The notes under the pieces were generated by a model that saw only the letters and a program-made list of their open reading frames with translations, had not been told where the DNA came from and did no database searches. This document shows, piece by piece, positions 30,737 to 40,740 of a stretch of 64,000 nt of DNA (position 1 is the stretch's first letter; every line of letters starts with the position of its first letter). Made by a program: the position numbers and the translations under genes. This DNA is from Amycolatopsis sp. MtRt-6. GTDB taxonomy: Bacteria; Actinomycetota; Actinomycetes; Mycobacteriales; Pseudonocardiaceae. The stretch covers positions 124,001-188,000 of the forward strand of contig NZ_JADWPD010000010.1 in assembly GCF_017308975.1 (NCBI RefSeq). The letters are read 5' to 3'.

Positions 30737-31738
30737 GTGCTCCGTTTTCTCGTGCGTCGGCTGCTACAAGCGATCCCGACGCTGCTCATCCTGTCCATCC
30801 TGGTCTTCGCCTGGCTCCGGTCGCTGCCCGGAGGGCCCGCGGCCGCCCTCCTCGGCGACAAGGCAACGCCGGAGAAGATCGCCAACCTCAACCACGTGCT
30901 GGGGCTCGACCAGCCGGTCATCATCCAGTACTTCAAGTTCCTCGGCCGCGCGATCACCGGTGACTTCGGCGCTTCGCTGGTTTCCACCCAGCCGGTGATG
31001 TCGGAGATCGGCACGTTCCTGCCCGCCACCATCGAACTGGGCATCTCCGCGATGATCATCGCGGTGCTCATCGGCATCCCGGCGGGCTACCTCTCGGCCC
31101 GCTACCGCGGTGGCGTCGCTGACAACGTGATCATCGTGCTGACGCTGATCGGCGTCGCGGTGCCGGTCTTCTTCCTCGGCTACATGATGCAGGACCTGCT
31201 CGCCGGGCCGCTGGGCCTGCCGTCGCAGGGCAGGCAGACCGCGGGGCTGGACGCCACCGCCGTCACCAACTTCGCCGTCCTCGACGGCATCATGACGAGC
31301 GAATGGGACGCCGTCTGGGACGCGATCAGGCACCTGATCCTCCCGGCGTTCGCGCTCGCCACCATCCCGCTCGCGGTGATCACCCGGATCACCCGCGCGT
31401 CGGTGCTCGAAGTGCTCAACGAGGACTTCATCCGCACGGCGAACTCGAAGGGCCTCACGCAGCCCGTCGTCCGCCGGCGGCACGTGCTGCGCAACGGCCT
31501 GCTCCCGGTGGTCACCACCATCGGCCTGCAGACCGGCGCGCTGCTCGGCGGCGCGGTGCTGACCGAGCGGGTGTTCAACTTCCGTGGCCTCGGATTCCTG
31601 CTGGCCGAAGGCATCGAACGGCGTGACTACCCCCGGCTCCAGGCGCTGCTGCTCTTCGGGGCGCTGGTGTACGTGCTGGTGAACATGCTGGTCGACGTCT
31701 CGTACGGGCTCATCGACCCGAGGGTGCGTGTGCGATGA
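30737..31738 (+). CDS. Peptide ABC importer, permease 1 (DppB type)
   Basis: Protein of 333 aa. The N-terminal DppB/OppB signature helix is LRFLVRRLLQAIPTLLILSILVFAWL, followed by LPGGPAAALLGD and the conserved LGLDQPVIIQY. Six membrane helices. The EAA loop reads TANSKGLTQPVVRRRHVLRNGLLPV. AAGGA lies 6 bases before the GTG at 30737. It forms the channel with the next gene, whose ATG overlaps its stop (ATGA). Confidence 0.94.
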   Translation: MLRFLVRRLLQAIPTLLILSILVFAWLRSLPGGPAAALLGDKATPEKIANLNHVLGLDQPVIIQYFKFLGRAITGDFGASLVSTQPVMSEIGTFLPATIELGISAMIIAVLIGIPAGYLSARYRGGVADNVIIVLTLIGVAVPVFFLGYMMQDLLAGPLGLPSQGRQTAGLDATAVTNFAVLDGIMTSEWDAVWDAIRHLILPAFALATIPLAVITRITRASVLEVLNEDFIRTANSKGLTQPVVRRRHVLRNGLLPVVTTIGLQTGALLGGAVLTERVFNFRGLGFLLAEGIERRDYPRLQALLLFGALVYVLVNMLVDVSYGLIDPRVRVR

Positions 31739-32664
31739 ACACTCTGCTGAACAAGAAGAAAGAGCCGATCGACAAGCTCGCCGCGGCGAGCGGTAACAGC
31801 CTCGGCCGTGAAGCCCTGCGGCGGATGCTGCGCAGCCCGGTCGCCATCACCGGTGGCGTGATCACCGGCCTGTTCGTGCTGCTGGCGGTGTTCGCGCCGC
31901 TGATCGCGCCCAAGGACCCGTTCGAGCGCTACCTGCAGGACCAGGTCGCCCTCGGCCAGGGGATCATCCCCGGCTCCCAGCCGGGCTACCCGCTCGGCGT
32001 GGACGACTTCGGCCGCGACGAGCTGTCGCGGCTGCTCGTCGGCGCGCAGAACACCCTGCTCGTCGGCGTGCTGGCCACGGTGATCGGCGTGCTCCTCGGG
32101 GTGATCATCGGCGGGCTCGCCGGCGCGTTCGGCGGCTGGGTCGACACCGTCCTCATGCGACTGGTCGACGTCATGCTGTCGGTCCCGTCGCTGCTGCTGG
32201 CGATTTCGGTCGCGGCGCTGTTCGCCAAGCCCAGCCAGTGGACGGTGATCCTCGCCGTCTCGCTGATCGGGGTGCCGATCTTCGCGCGGCTGCTGCGCGG
32301 CTCGATGCTGGTGCAGCGCGGCAGCGACCACGTCCTCGCGGCGACGTCGCTGGGCGTGAAGCGCGGGACGATCGTGTTCCGGCACATGCTGCCGAACTCG
32401 CTCGGCCCGGTCATCGTGCAGGCGACGCTGACCCTGGCGACCGCCATCCTGGAGGCCGCGGCGCTGTCGTTCCTCGGTCTGGGCGACCCGGACCCGAACC
32501 GGGCGGAGTGGGGCATCATGCTGAGCAAGGGTGCCCGGCAGTTCCTCGACGTCCGGCCCGAGCTCGCGTACTACCCGGCGATCGCGATCATCATCGTCGC
32601 GCTCGGGTTCACGCTGCTCGGCGAGTCCCTCCGCGAAGCCCTCGACCCGAAGAACAGGCGGTGA
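31735..32664 (+). CDS. Peptide ABC importer, permease 2 (DppC type)
   Basis: Protein of 309 aa. It has the N-terminal OppC_N helix (RMLRSPVAITGGVITGLFVLLAVFAPLIAP), then YPLGVDDFGRDELSRLLVGAQNTL, the family pattern for DppC. The EAA loop is AATSLGVKRGTIVFRHMLPNSLGP. ALSFLGLGDPDPNRAEWG and the C-terminal ALGFTLLGESLREALDPK are also typical. It pairs with permease 1 to form the membrane pore. Translationally coupled to the gene before it. Confidence 0.95.
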   Translation: MNTLLNKKKEPIDKLAAASGNSLGREALRRMLRSPVAITGGVITGLFVLLAVFAPLIAPKDPFERYLQDQVALGQGIIPGSQPGYPLGVDDFGRDELSRLLVGAQNTLLVGVLATVIGVLLGVIIGGLAGAFGGWVDTVLMRLVDVMLSVPSLLLAISVAALFAKPSQWTVILAVSLIGVPIFARLLRGSMLVQRGSDHVLAATSLGVKRGTIVFRHMLPNSLGPVIVQATLTLATAILEAAALSFLGLGDPDPNRAEWGIMLSKGARQFLDVRPELAYYPAIAIIIVALGFTLLGESLREALDPKNRR

Positions 32665-32670
32665 GAACCC

Positions 32671-33662
<992 letters not shown>

Positions 33663-33666
<4 letters not shown>

Positions 33667-34775
33667 CCCGTCCCGATGGCGACGTGCTGCTCGAGGTCAC
33701 CGACCTCAAGGTGCACTTCCCGATCAAGCGCGGCATCGTGATCGACCGGACGGTCGGGCACGTGTTCGCGGTCGACGGCGTCGACCTGGCCATCCGCCGC
33801 GGCGAAACCTACGGCCTGGTGGGCGAATCCGGCTGCGGCAAGTCGACTTTGGGCCGGGCGATCCTGCGGCTCAACGAGCCGACCGCCGGTTCCGTGAAGT
33901 TCGACGGCACCGACGTCGCGCAGCTCAAGGGTGAGGAACTGCGGAAGGCCCGGCGCCGGATGCAGATGGTCTTCCAGGACCCGATGTCCAGTTTGGACCC
34001 GCGCCAGTCGGTCGAGTCCATCCTGCTCGAAGGCATGCACGCCCACGGCCTCGACAAGGACAAGGAAGCCACCCAGCGCCGGCTGCGGCAGCTGCTGGCG
34101 GCGGTCGGCCTCCCCGAGACGTCGCTGCGGAAGTACCCGCACGAGTTCTCGGGCGGGCAGCGCCAGCGCATCGGCATCGCGCGGGCGCTGGCCGTGGAGC
34201 CGGACCTGATCGTCGCCGACGAGCCGGTGTCCGCATTGGACGTTTCGGTGCAGGCCCAGGTGGTCAACCTGCTGGAGGACCTGCAGGACCAGCTCGGCCT
34301 GACCTACGTCGTGATCGCGCACGACCTCGCGGTGGTGCGGCACATCTCCGACCGCATCGGCGTGATGTACCTGGGCGCGCTGGTCGAGGAGACCGACGCG
34401 GACTCGCTGTACCGCGAGCCGCTGCACCCGTACACGAAGGCGCTGCTGTCGGCCATCCCGGTGCCGGACCCGCAGGTCGAGGACACCCGCGAGCAGATCC
34501 TGCTCGCCGGTGACCTGCCGTCGCCGGCGAACCCGCCGTCGGGCTGCCGCTTCCACACGCGCTGCCCGTGGCGGCAGGCGAGCCTGTGCGACACCGACCG
34601 CCCGCAGCTGCGTGAAATCGGCGGCGGTCACCGGGTGGCGTGCCACTACGCGGAGGACATCCGCGACGGGCGCATCCAGCCGCACGAGGTGGAGCCGGAG
34701 CTGGTGGAGCTCACCGGGGCGCTCAACCCCGACCTGGGCCCGCCGGACGTCGGCACCGCGGCCGAGATCCTGTGA
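33663..34775 (+). CDS. Peptide ABC importer, ATPase 2 (DppF type)
   Basis: Protein of 370 aa. Walker [10 protein letters not shown]-loop [12 protein letters not shown], signature [15 protein letters not shown], Walker [16 protein letters not shown]-loop IAHDLAVV. The C-terminal cysteine cluster [15 protein letters not shown]...VACHY matches DppF/OppF. The tail (about 40 residues after that) is longer than usual and acidic. The start overlaps the dppD-type stop (ATGA). A very strong hairpin follows directly and ends the operon. Confidence 0.95.
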
Positions 34776-34778
34776 ACC

Positions 34779-34814
34779 GAACGGCCGGCCGGGCGTTGTC
34801 CCGGCCGGCCGTTC
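34779..34814. terminator. Bidirectional terminator hairpin
   Basis: GAACGGCCGGCCGGG (34779-34793) and its exact complement (34800-34814) form a perfect 15-bp stem with a 6-nt loop. It starts 4 bases after the ATPase stop and ends 1 base before the sigma factor stop on the other strand, so it can serve both convergent genes. No T-run. Confidence 0.88.
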
Positions 34815-36005
34815 TCAGGTCTCCAGCTTGGCGGCCCGCGACTGCAGGTAGGCCTGTTCGGGCAGGCTCAACGTCCGCCGCGCGGCGGCCAGGTACGCCT
34901 CGCGGGCGCCGGCCGGGTCACCGGCGTTTTCGAGCAGGTGCGCGCGGATGGCGTCGACCCGGTGGTGCCCCGCGAGGTCCTTTGCCGCTTCGGCCAGCTC
35001 GGTCAGCCCTTTTTCGGGGCCGTGGACCTGCGCGAACGCGACCACCCGGTTCAGCGTCACCATCGGGCCGGGTGCCACGACCCGCAGCAGGTCGTAGAGG
35101 GTGAGGATCTCCGCCCAGTCGGTCGCTTCGGCCGTCGGGGCTTCGTCGTGGACCGCCGCGATCGCGGCCTGCAGCTGGTACGGGCCCACCGGCGTGGTCG
35201 CCAGTGCCTTGGTGATCAGCGAGACGCCTTCGTCGACGAAGGCCCGGTTCCACCGGGACCGGTCCTGTTCGGCCAGCGGGACCAGCGCCCCGGCGTCGTC
35301 GACGCGGGCCGGCCGGCGGGCGTCGGTCAGCAGCATGAGCGCCAGCAGCCCGGTGACCTCGCCGTCGTCCGGGAGTTCCGCACGCAGCTGCCGGACCAGC
35401 CGGATGGCTTCGGTGGTCAGCTCGACGCGGTTCAGCGCGTCTCCCGAGCTGGCGGTGTGGCCCTCGGTGAAGATCAGGTAGAGCACCTGCAGCACGGCGG
35501 CCAGCCGTTCGGGGCGCTGGTCGTTCGTGAGCCGTTCGCCTTTCAGTTTCTGTTTCGCGCGGCTGATCCGCTGGCCGATGGTCGCTTCGGGGACGAGGAA
35601 GGCCCGCGCGATTTCGGCGGTGGTCAGGCCGCCGACCGCTCGCAGCGTCAACGCCACCTGCGACGGCGGCGTGAGCGAAGGGTGGCAGCAGAGCAGGAGC
35701 AAGGTGAGGGTGTCGTCGACCCCGCTGACGGGCTCGGGTGCCGGCGGTTCGGCCAGCACGAAGGTTTCCTCACGCCGTTGCCGCGCGGCCTCACTGCGCC
35801 ACTGTTCGATGCGGCGCCGGGACGCGGTGGTGATCAGCCACCCCTTCGGGTGATCGGGAAGGCCTTCGGAAGGCCATTGCCGTGACGCGGCGAGCAGCGC
35901 CTCCTGGACGGCGTCCTCGCAGGTGTCGAAGTCGCCGTAGCGCCGGACGAGGGCGGCGAGGACCTGCGGCGCGAGCTCGCGGAGCAGGCGTTCGACGTCG
36001 GTCAC
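34815..36005 (-). CDS. ECF sigma factor of the ECF42 type (with C-terminal DUF6596/TPR-like extension)
   Basis: Protein of 396 aa from GTG 36005. Sigma region 2 has RRYGDFDTCEDAVQEALLAASRQWP and GWLITTASRRRIEQWRSE. Region 4 has LTTAEIARAFLVPEATIGQRISRAKQKL. The remaining ~220 residues are a helical extension (VLYLIFTEGHTASSG; ALMLLTDARRPARVDDAG; LAGHHRVDAIRAHLLENAGDPAGAREAYLAAA), as in ECF42 sigma factors. These have no classical anti-sigma factor and are genetically linked to DGPF proteins. The partner DGPF gene sits directly upstream; its TGA overlaps this GTG. Confidence 0.92.
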   Translation of the reverse strand: MTDVERLLRELAPQVLAALVRRYGDFDTCEDAVQEALLAASRQWPSEGLPDHPKGWLITTASRRRIEQWRSEAARQRREETFVLAEPPAPEPVSGVDDTLTLLLLCCHPSLTPPSQVALTLRAVGGLTTAEIARAFLVPEATIGQRISRAKQKLKGERLTNDQRPERLAAVLQVLYLIFTEGHTASSGDALNRVELTTEAIRLVRQLRAELPDDGEVTGLLALMLLTDARRPARVDDAGALVPLAEQDRSRWNRAFVDEGVSLITKALATTPVGPYQLQAAIAAVHDEAPTAEATDWAEILTLYDLLRVVAPGPMVTLNRVVAFAQVHGPEKGLTELAEAAKDLAGHHRVDAIRAHLLENAGDPAGAREAYLAAARRTLSLPEQAYLQSRAAKLET

Positions 36006-36361
36006 AGCTCCGGCCCGTGGAGCCCCATCACCGGCCGCACTTCGACTTTGCCGAAGGACGCCTCCGGGATCCGGCGCGCGATCTCGAGGGCGCGTGCTTC
36101 GCTCTCGCAGTCGAGCAGGTAGAAGCCGGCGAGGAACTCCTTGGCCTCGGCGAACGGGCCGTCGGTGGTGATACCGCCGGTGATCCGCTTGGTCAGTTCG
36201 GGGAAGGCGAGCCGTTCGGAGACGATCCGTTCGCCGGAGGCATCGAGATCGTCGTTGAGCTGCTGGTAGTAGGCCAGCCCGGCGGCCCGCTGTTCGTCGC
36301 TCATGCCTTCCCACGCCGTGCGCGACTCGGGGTTGCCGTAGATCAGGACCACGTATTTCAA
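36002..36361 (-). CDS. DGPF (YCII-related) domain protein, partner of the ECF42 sigma factor
   Basis: Protein of 119 aa from TTG 36361; AGGAGG sits 4 bases upstream, which fixes the start. It has the YCII fold: KYVVLIYGNPESRTAW, the eponymous motif TTDGPFAEAKEFLAGFYLLDC and AREIARRIPEASFGKVEVRPV-like strand (ALEIARRIPEA). DGPF proteins co-occur with ECF42 sigma factors and are thought to be their targets or modulators; the biochemical role is unknown. Transcribed first in the pair, with the sigma gene translationally coupled. Confidence 0.92.
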   Translation of the reverse strand: MKYVVLIYGNPESRTAWEGMSDEQRAAGLAYYQQLNDDLDASGERIVSERLAFPELTKRITGGITTDGPFAEAKEFLAGFYLLDCESEARALEIARRIPEASFGKVEVRPVMGLHGPEL

Positions 36362-36370
36362 GGCGCCTCC

Positions 36371-36400
36371 TGTCGAAATCCGCTGGGCGGCACCTACGTC
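36371..36400 (+). promoter_or_regulatory. Candidate ECF42-dependent promoter for the SnoaL-like gene
   Basis: TGTCGA (36371-36376), 18 bp, then TACGTC (36395-36400). The published ECF42 motif, as I recall it from Streptomyces venezuelae work, is TGTCGA at -35 and CGA/TC at -10. It lies 34 bp before the SnoaL-like ATG, on the + strand, in the gap shared with the sigma-DGPF operon. Confidence 0.5.
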
Positions 36401-36433
36401 TCTGGTGCAGGTACCGACCTTGAGGAGAATGGC

Positions 36434-36865
36434 ATGAGTGAGCAGCGGATCCGCGAGCTGATGGCGGCACGCGAGGTGGCGATGACGGCCCGTGACGCAT
36501 CGACGTTGGGCTCCCACTACGCCCCGGAGGTGGTCGCGTTCACGTTGGCGCCCCCGTTGGTCCACCGCGGAGCGGAGGTCACCGACGTCGAGGCCCGCCG
36601 GGCGTGGTTCGAGACGTTCGAGGGGCCGATCGAGTACGAGATCCGCGACCTGGAGGTGACGATCGGCGGAGACGTGGCGTACAGCTTCGCGCTGAACCGC
36701 CTGGCAACGAAGCCGAAGGGCGCGCCGGCGGGGTTCGAGCTGTGGTTCCGCTCGACGGTGTGCTTCCGCCGGGTGGCGGGGGAGTGGCGGATCACCCACG
36801 TGCATGACTCGACGCCGTTCCACATGGACGGAACCCTGCGGGCGGCGGTGGACCTGAAGCCCTGA
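36434..36865 (+). CDS. SnoaL/NTF2-like protein (DUF4440-type)
   Basis: Protein of 143 aa. The SnoaL-like alpha+beta cone fold is shown by RIRELMAAREVAMTARDASTLGSHYAPEVVAFTLAPPL, YEIRDLEVTIGGDVAYSFALNRL and WRITHVHDSTPFHMD. No catalytic set can be assigned; such small proteins can be enzymes or ligand-binding proteins. GAGGAG lies before the ATG. It is divergent from the ECF42-DGPF operon and is a likely regulon member. Confidence 0.87.
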   Translation: MSEQRIRELMAAREVAMTARDASTLGSHYAPEVVAFTLAPPLVHRGAEVTDVEARRAWFETFEGPIEYEIRDLEVTIGGDVAYSFALNRLATKPKGAPAGFELWFRSTVCFRRVAGEWRITHVHDSTPFHMDGTLRAAVDLKP

Positions 36866-36879
36866 CCGGTCGCCACCCG

Positions 36880-36898
36880 CCCGGGGGCGCCCCCCGGG
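36880..36898 (+). terminator. Hairpin after the SnoaL-like gene
   Basis: CCCGGGGG (36880-36887) pairs with CCCCCGGG (36891-36898) around a 3-nt loop, 14 bp after the stop codon. No T-run follows. A likely actinobacterial terminator. Confidence 0.7.
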
Positions 36899-36900
36899 TC

Positions 36901-36987
36901 CAGCGTATCGGCGCGGACCGACAAACCCCGCCGATCGGCGGTCGTGCGGCCGGGGTTGTCCACATGGGGGTGACTCCTGTGGACAAC
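36901..36987. repeat. Intergenic element with DnaA-box-like inverted sites (copy 2)
   Basis: The element starts CAGCGTATCGG and CCGACAAACCCCGCCG, and 55 bp from its start has GTTGTCCACA (36955-36964) facing TGTGGACAAC (36978-36987), a perfect 10-bp inverted repeat. Each arm contains the DnaA-box sequence TTGTCCACA. It matches copy 1 at 22501 in order and spacing. Confidence 0.65.
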
Positions 36988-37099
36988 TCCGGCAGCCGGG
37001 CAGGCCCGCCACCGCACCACCCTGGCAACCCGGCGGCCCCGCCAACCCCGCCAGCCCCGGCCACCGGGCAATCCGGCAGCTCCACGTAACTTGGCGCCC

Positions 37100-37320
37100 C
37101 GCCGCCCAGCCACCCCAGTGAACCGGCCAACCCGGCGAACCCAGCGAGCCTGGCGAACCCGGCCACCCGGCCAACCCGGCGAACCCGGCCACCCGGCCAA
37201 CCCGGCGAACCCAGCGAGCCTGGCCAACTCGGCGAGCCTGGCGAACCCGGCCACCCGGCCACCCGGCCAACCCGGCGAACCGGCCCCCGGCGAGCCCGGC
37301 CAACCCAGCGAACCTCCCCC
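37100..37320. repeat. Degenerate 9-bp-based low-complexity repeat
   Basis: About 220 bp are made of shuffled 9-mers such as GGCGAACCC, AGCGAGCCT, GGCCACCCG and GCCAACCCG. All bases from 36988 to 37340 lack a credible gene; open frames here encode only N-P-A-type repeats. It probably arose by slippage. Confidence 0.65.
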
Positions 37321-37340
37321 ATCTCCGGCACGATCAACCC

Positions 37341-37982
37341 ATGCAGGTCACCGTGCTGGGCGCAACGGGCCGGACCGGGCTTCACGTGGTCCGGCTGCTC
37401 GCCGCGCGCGGGTACTCCGTCCGGGCCGGCCTGCGCAGCCGGCATCGGGCCGAACTCCTCCGCGGCCTCCCCGTCGAGCCCGTCCTCGCCGACGTCACCG
37501 CCGATCCCGGTGATCTCGTCGAAGCCTTCAAGAACTCCGACGTCGTCATCAGCGCCGTCGGGGCTCCCGATCCGGAACCCGAATCGGTGAATCTCGTCGA
37601 CCGGGACGGGGCCATCGCGGCCGTCCGGGCCGCCGAACGGGCCGGGGTGCCCCGGTACCTGCAGCTCTCCGCGCAGTTCGCCGATGCCCCCGATCAAGGC
37701 GACCGGCTCGTGCGGTCGATCCTGTTCGCCAAGCAGATCTCCGACAGCGTCCTGCGGAAGTCCGCGCTGAACTGGACCATCGTCCGGCCCAGCACGCTCA
37801 CCGACGGGCCGGGCACCGGCCGCGTCAAGGCGGCGCGGCACCTCGAACCGGGGCGGATCAGCCGGGCCGATGTGGCCGCCGTGCTCGTCGGGGCGCTGGC
37901 CGAGCCGCTCACCGAAAACCGGGGCTTCGACGTCGTTTCGGGCGATTTTCCGGTTGCCGCCGCACTCGCCACGCTCGACTGA
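37341..37982 (+). CDS. NAD(P)-binding atypical SDR
   Basis: Protein of 213 aa. Rossmann fold with MQVTVLGATGRTGLHVVRLLAARG, then VLADVTADPGDLVEAF, DVVISAVGAP, VPRYLQLSAQ and WTIVRPSTLTDGPGTG. This is the NAD(P)H-binding SDR_a5-like group, often weak enzymes or redox sensors. The canonical YxxxK is absent. ATG at 37341 directly follows the low-complexity stretch and no clear ribosome site is seen. Confidence 0.87.
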   Translation: MQVTVLGATGRTGLHVVRLLAARGYSVRAGLRSRHRAELLRGLPVEPVLADVTADPGDLVEAFKNSDVVISAVGAPDPEPESVNLVDRDGAIAAVRAAERAGVPRYLQLSAQFADAPDQGDRLVRSILFAKQISDSVLRKSALNWTIVRPSTLTDGPGTGRVKAARHLEPGRISRADVAAVLVGALAEPLTENRGFDVVSGDFPVAAALATLD

Positions 37983-38088
37983 CCCCCTCCTCAAGTCGTA
38001 CCTCGCGCAATACCTGAGTAGGCCGTCCCGTGCGTACCGCCCCCGGTACCCTGCGAAAAGCAATCAGATTCCCCAGGGGGTACGAGCT

Positions 38089-38718
38089 GTGCACATCGAC
38101 CAGTGGCTGGAGGCGATCCCGCCGCTCGCGGTCTACCTGATCGTCGGCGCGGTGATCATGATCGAAAGCCTCGGCATTCCCCTGCCCGGGGAAATCGTGC
38201 TGGTCAGCGCGGCCTTGCTGGCCTCGCAGCACAGCAACCTGAGCCCGCTCTGGATCGGCGTCCTGGCCAGTGCCGGCGCCATCATCGGCGACAGCGTCGG
38301 CTACCTCATCGGGAAAACCGGCGGGCAACGGCTGTTCGCCTGGGCCGGCCGTAAATTCCCGAAGCATTTCGGGCCGACGCACCTCGCCAACGCCGAACGC
38401 ATCTTCGACAAACGCGGTGTCTGGGCCGTCTTCCTCGGCCGGTTCATCGCGTTCCTGCGAATCCTCGCCGGGCCGCTCGCCGGGTCGCTGCGCATGCACT
38501 ACCCGAAGTTCCTGCTGGCGAACGCCGCCGGCGGCATCGTGTGGGCCGGCGGCACGACCGCGGCCGTCTTCTACCTCGGCGTCGCCGCCGAGGAGTGGCT
38601 CGGCCGGTTCTCCAAGTTCGGCCTGCTCGCCGCGATCGTCATCGGCGTCGTCGTCTTCTTCGTCATGAAGAAGCGGCTGGGCCGCAACCACGCGGATGAC
38701 GAGGAAACCGCGGCCTGA
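38089..38718 (+). CDS. DedA family membrane protein
   Basis: Protein of 209 aa from GTG 38089, with AGGGGG 8 bases upstream. DedA/VTT pattern: VGAVIMIESLGIPLPGEIVLVSAALLAS (E and P of the first re-entrant loop), GDSVGYLIGKTGG, FLGRFIAFLRILAGPLAGSLRMHYPKFLLANAAGGIVWAGG. Four or more hydrophobic segments. The family acts as lipid (undecaprenyl-phosphate or phospholipid) flippases or transporters. FxGRF--xxR motif residues are intact. A second, shorter relative is at 42889. Confidence 0.9.
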   Translation: MHIDQWLEAIPPLAVYLIVGAVIMIESLGIPLPGEIVLVSAALLASQHSNLSPLWIGVLASAGAIIGDSVGYLIGKTGGQRLFAWAGRKFPKHFGPTHLANAERIFDKRGVWAVFLGRFIAFLRILAGPLAGSLRMHYPKFLLANAAGGIVWAGGTTAAVFYLGVAAEEWLGRFSKFGLLAAIVIGVVVFFVMKKRLGRNHADDEETAA

Positions 38719-38775
38719 CGTCTGCTCTCAGCGAATCCGCCCGCCGCGCGGTGCCGCCGGTGCTTGGGTGGCGGT

Positions 38776-39762
38776 ATGGAGATCCTGGTGCTGGGCGGAA
38801 CGGCGTGGGTGGCTCGGGAGCTGTCGCGGCAGGCGATCGGACGCGGCCACCGGGTGATCTGCCTCGCGCGGGGCGAGAGCGGGGAAGTCGCGGAGGGGGC
38901 GACGCTCGTGGCCGCCGACCGGCGCGATCCGGCGGCGTACGAGTCCCTGCGAGACCGGTCGTGGGACGCCGTCGTCGAGGTGTCGTGGCAGCCGGGTTTC
39001 GTCCGCGGCGCGCTCGACGTGCTGGGCGGCAAGGCCGGGCACTGGGTGTACGTCTCCTCCGTCAACGCCTACGCCGCACACGCCACGCCGGGGGCGGACG
39101 AGTCCGCGGCCCTGCTCGCCCCGACCGACCGGAGTGACGCCGGCCGCGAGCTGTACGGCGAGGCGAAGGTCGCCTGCGAACTGGCGTCGACGGCCGCGGT
39201 GGGCGATCGCCTGCTCATCGCCCGTGCCGGGCTCATCGGCGGCCCGGGCGACCACAGCGGGCGCTCCGGCTACTGGGCTGCCCGCGCCGCCCGCGATCCG
39301 CGCGGGCCGATGCTCGTCCCCGGCACGCCGGACGTCCCGACCTCGGTGGTCGACGTGCGGGACCTCACGTCCTGGCTGCTCGACTCCGCGGAGACCGGGA
39401 CCACCGGCACGTACGACGCCGTCGGCCCGGTCGTGCCGTTCGGCGAGTGGGTCGAGCTGTCCCGCGCCGCCGGCGGGCACACCGGTCCGGTGGTCACCGC
39501 CGAACCGGCGTGGCTGCTCGCGAACGGCGTGACCCAGTACATGGGGCCCGAATCGCTGGCGATGTGGCTGGTCGAGCCGGGCTGGGAGGGGTGGTCGGCC
39601 CGGGACGGGTCCGCGGCGCGGGCCGCGGGGCTGCGGCACCGGCCCCCGGCGGAGCTGCTGGCCGACACCCTGCGCTGGGAACGAGAGCAGGGCCTGGACC
39701 GGGAGCGGCGCGCCGGTCTCAGCGCGCGGCGTGAGCGCGAGTTGCTCGAAGCTCTGGGCTGA
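38776..39762 (+). CDS. NAD-dependent epimerase/reductase-like protein
   Basis: Protein of 328 aa. Extended SDR fold: [72 protein letters not shown] (YxxxK-like YGEAK) and [21 protein letters not shown]. It resembles actinobacterial reductases acting on nucleotide sugars or isoflavone-like compounds; substrate unknown. ATG 38776 is chosen over a TTG 12 bases upstream. Its last 44 bases overlap the opposite-strand EamA transporter gene. Confidence 0.87.
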   Translation: MEILVLGGTAWVARELSRQAIGRGHRVICLARGESGEVAEGATLVAADRRDPAAYESLRDRSWDAVVEVSWQPGFVRGALDVLGGKAGHWVYVSSVNAYAAHATPGADESAALLAPTDRSDAGRELYGEAKVACELASTAAVGDRLLIARAGLIGGPGDHSGRSGYWAARAARDPRGPMLVPGTPDVPTSVVDVRDLTSWLLDSAETGTTGTYDAVGPVVPFGEWVELSRAAGGHTGPVVTAEPAWLLANGVTQYMGPESLAMWLVEPGWEGWSARDGSAARAAGLRHRPPAELLADTLRWEREQGLDRERRAGLSARRERELLEALG

Positions 39763-40654
39763 CATCGCCTTGCCCGGGACCGGGCTTGCGCGCGGGCCGC
39801 AGCGAGCCGAGCAGCACCCCGGCGATCACGACGGCCGCGGCGCCGACCTCCAGCCAGGTCGGCCGCTCGCCCAGCAGCAGGAACGACGCCGTCAGCCCGA
39901 CCACCGGCACCAGCAGCGAGAACGGCGAAACGACGCCGGCCGGGTTGCGGCGCAGCAACGTCGTCCACAGGCCCGAGCCGACCACGGTGCCGATCAGCAC
40001 GACGTAGGCCAGCCCGCCGAGCGCGGTCAGGCCGGTCGGCGTCCCGAGCGTCGTCAGCGACCGCCACTGCGCGGCCGGGCCCTCCATGACCAGCGACAGG
40101 GCGAACATCGGCAGCGGCGGCACGACCGACATCCACAGCGTGAAGTGCAGTGGGTTGCCCGGTTCGGCCTTGCGCGTGCTGAGGTTGCCGAACGCCCAGC
40201 TCAGCGCGGCCAGCAGGGTCAGGACCATCGGCAGCAGCGCGGCGTTCCCGGACTGCTGCCACGCGATCGCGACCATCCCGGCCACCGCCAGCGCGATGCC
40301 GGCCAGCTGGTGCGGGGTGACGCGTTCGCGCAGGAAGACGGCGCCGAGGAGCACCGTGAACGGCGCCGACGCCTGCAGCACGAGCGACGCGAGCCCGGTC
40401 GGCATCCCGGTGTCCATCGCGACGAACAGGAACGCGAACTGCCCGGTGCCGAAGCCCAGGCCGTACCCGAGCAGGTGCCGCACCTTCACCTTCGGCCACG
40501 GCACGAAGAGGATCGTCGGGACGGCGATCACGGCGAACCGCAGCGCGCCCGCGAACACCGGCGGGAACTGGCCGAGCGTGGCGTGGATGGCCAGGAAGTT
40601 GAGGCCCCAGAGGACGGCGACGAGCACGGCGAGCAGGCGATCACGGGCGGGCAT
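39719..40654 (-). CDS. EamA/DMT family transporter
   Basis: Protein of 311 aa with ten membrane helices in two EamA halves: [18 protein letters not shown]... and [21 protein letters not shown]... The halves have [23 protein letters not shown] and [23 protein letters not shown], the classic E-R loop of drug/metabolite exporters (YdcZ/YedA-like). It probably exports an amino acid or metabolite. It is divergent from the LysR regulator at 40741, which is the likely controller. Confidence 0.92.
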   Translation of the reverse strand: MPARDRLLAVLVAVLWGLNFLAIHATLGQFPPVFAGALRFAVIAVPTILFVPWPKVKVRHLLGYGLGFGTGQFAFLFVAMDTGMPTGLASLVLQASAPFTVLLGAVFLRERVTPHQLAGIALAVAGMVAIAWQQSGNAALLPMVLTLLAALSWAFGNLSTRKAEPGNPLHFTLWMSVVPPLPMFALSLVMEGPAAQWRSLTTLGTPTGLTALGGLAYVVLIGTVVGSGLWTTLLRRNPAGVVSPFSLLVPVVGLTASFLLLGERPTWLEVGAAAVVIAGVLLGSLRPARKPGPGQGDVSPELRATRAHAAR

Positions 40655-40740
40655 GCCTTCACTCTCGCAAGCCGGACAGTGAAGGACCAGCGAGATTATC
40701 TGCAGGGACTGTGTAGCTGCGCTTCAAGTACAGTGACGGC

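Noticed and set aside
36955-36987. Replication origin from DnaA-box-like sites
   Set aside because: Only two boxes, no dnaA/dnaN or AT-rich unwinding region; better explained as a repeated intergenic element.
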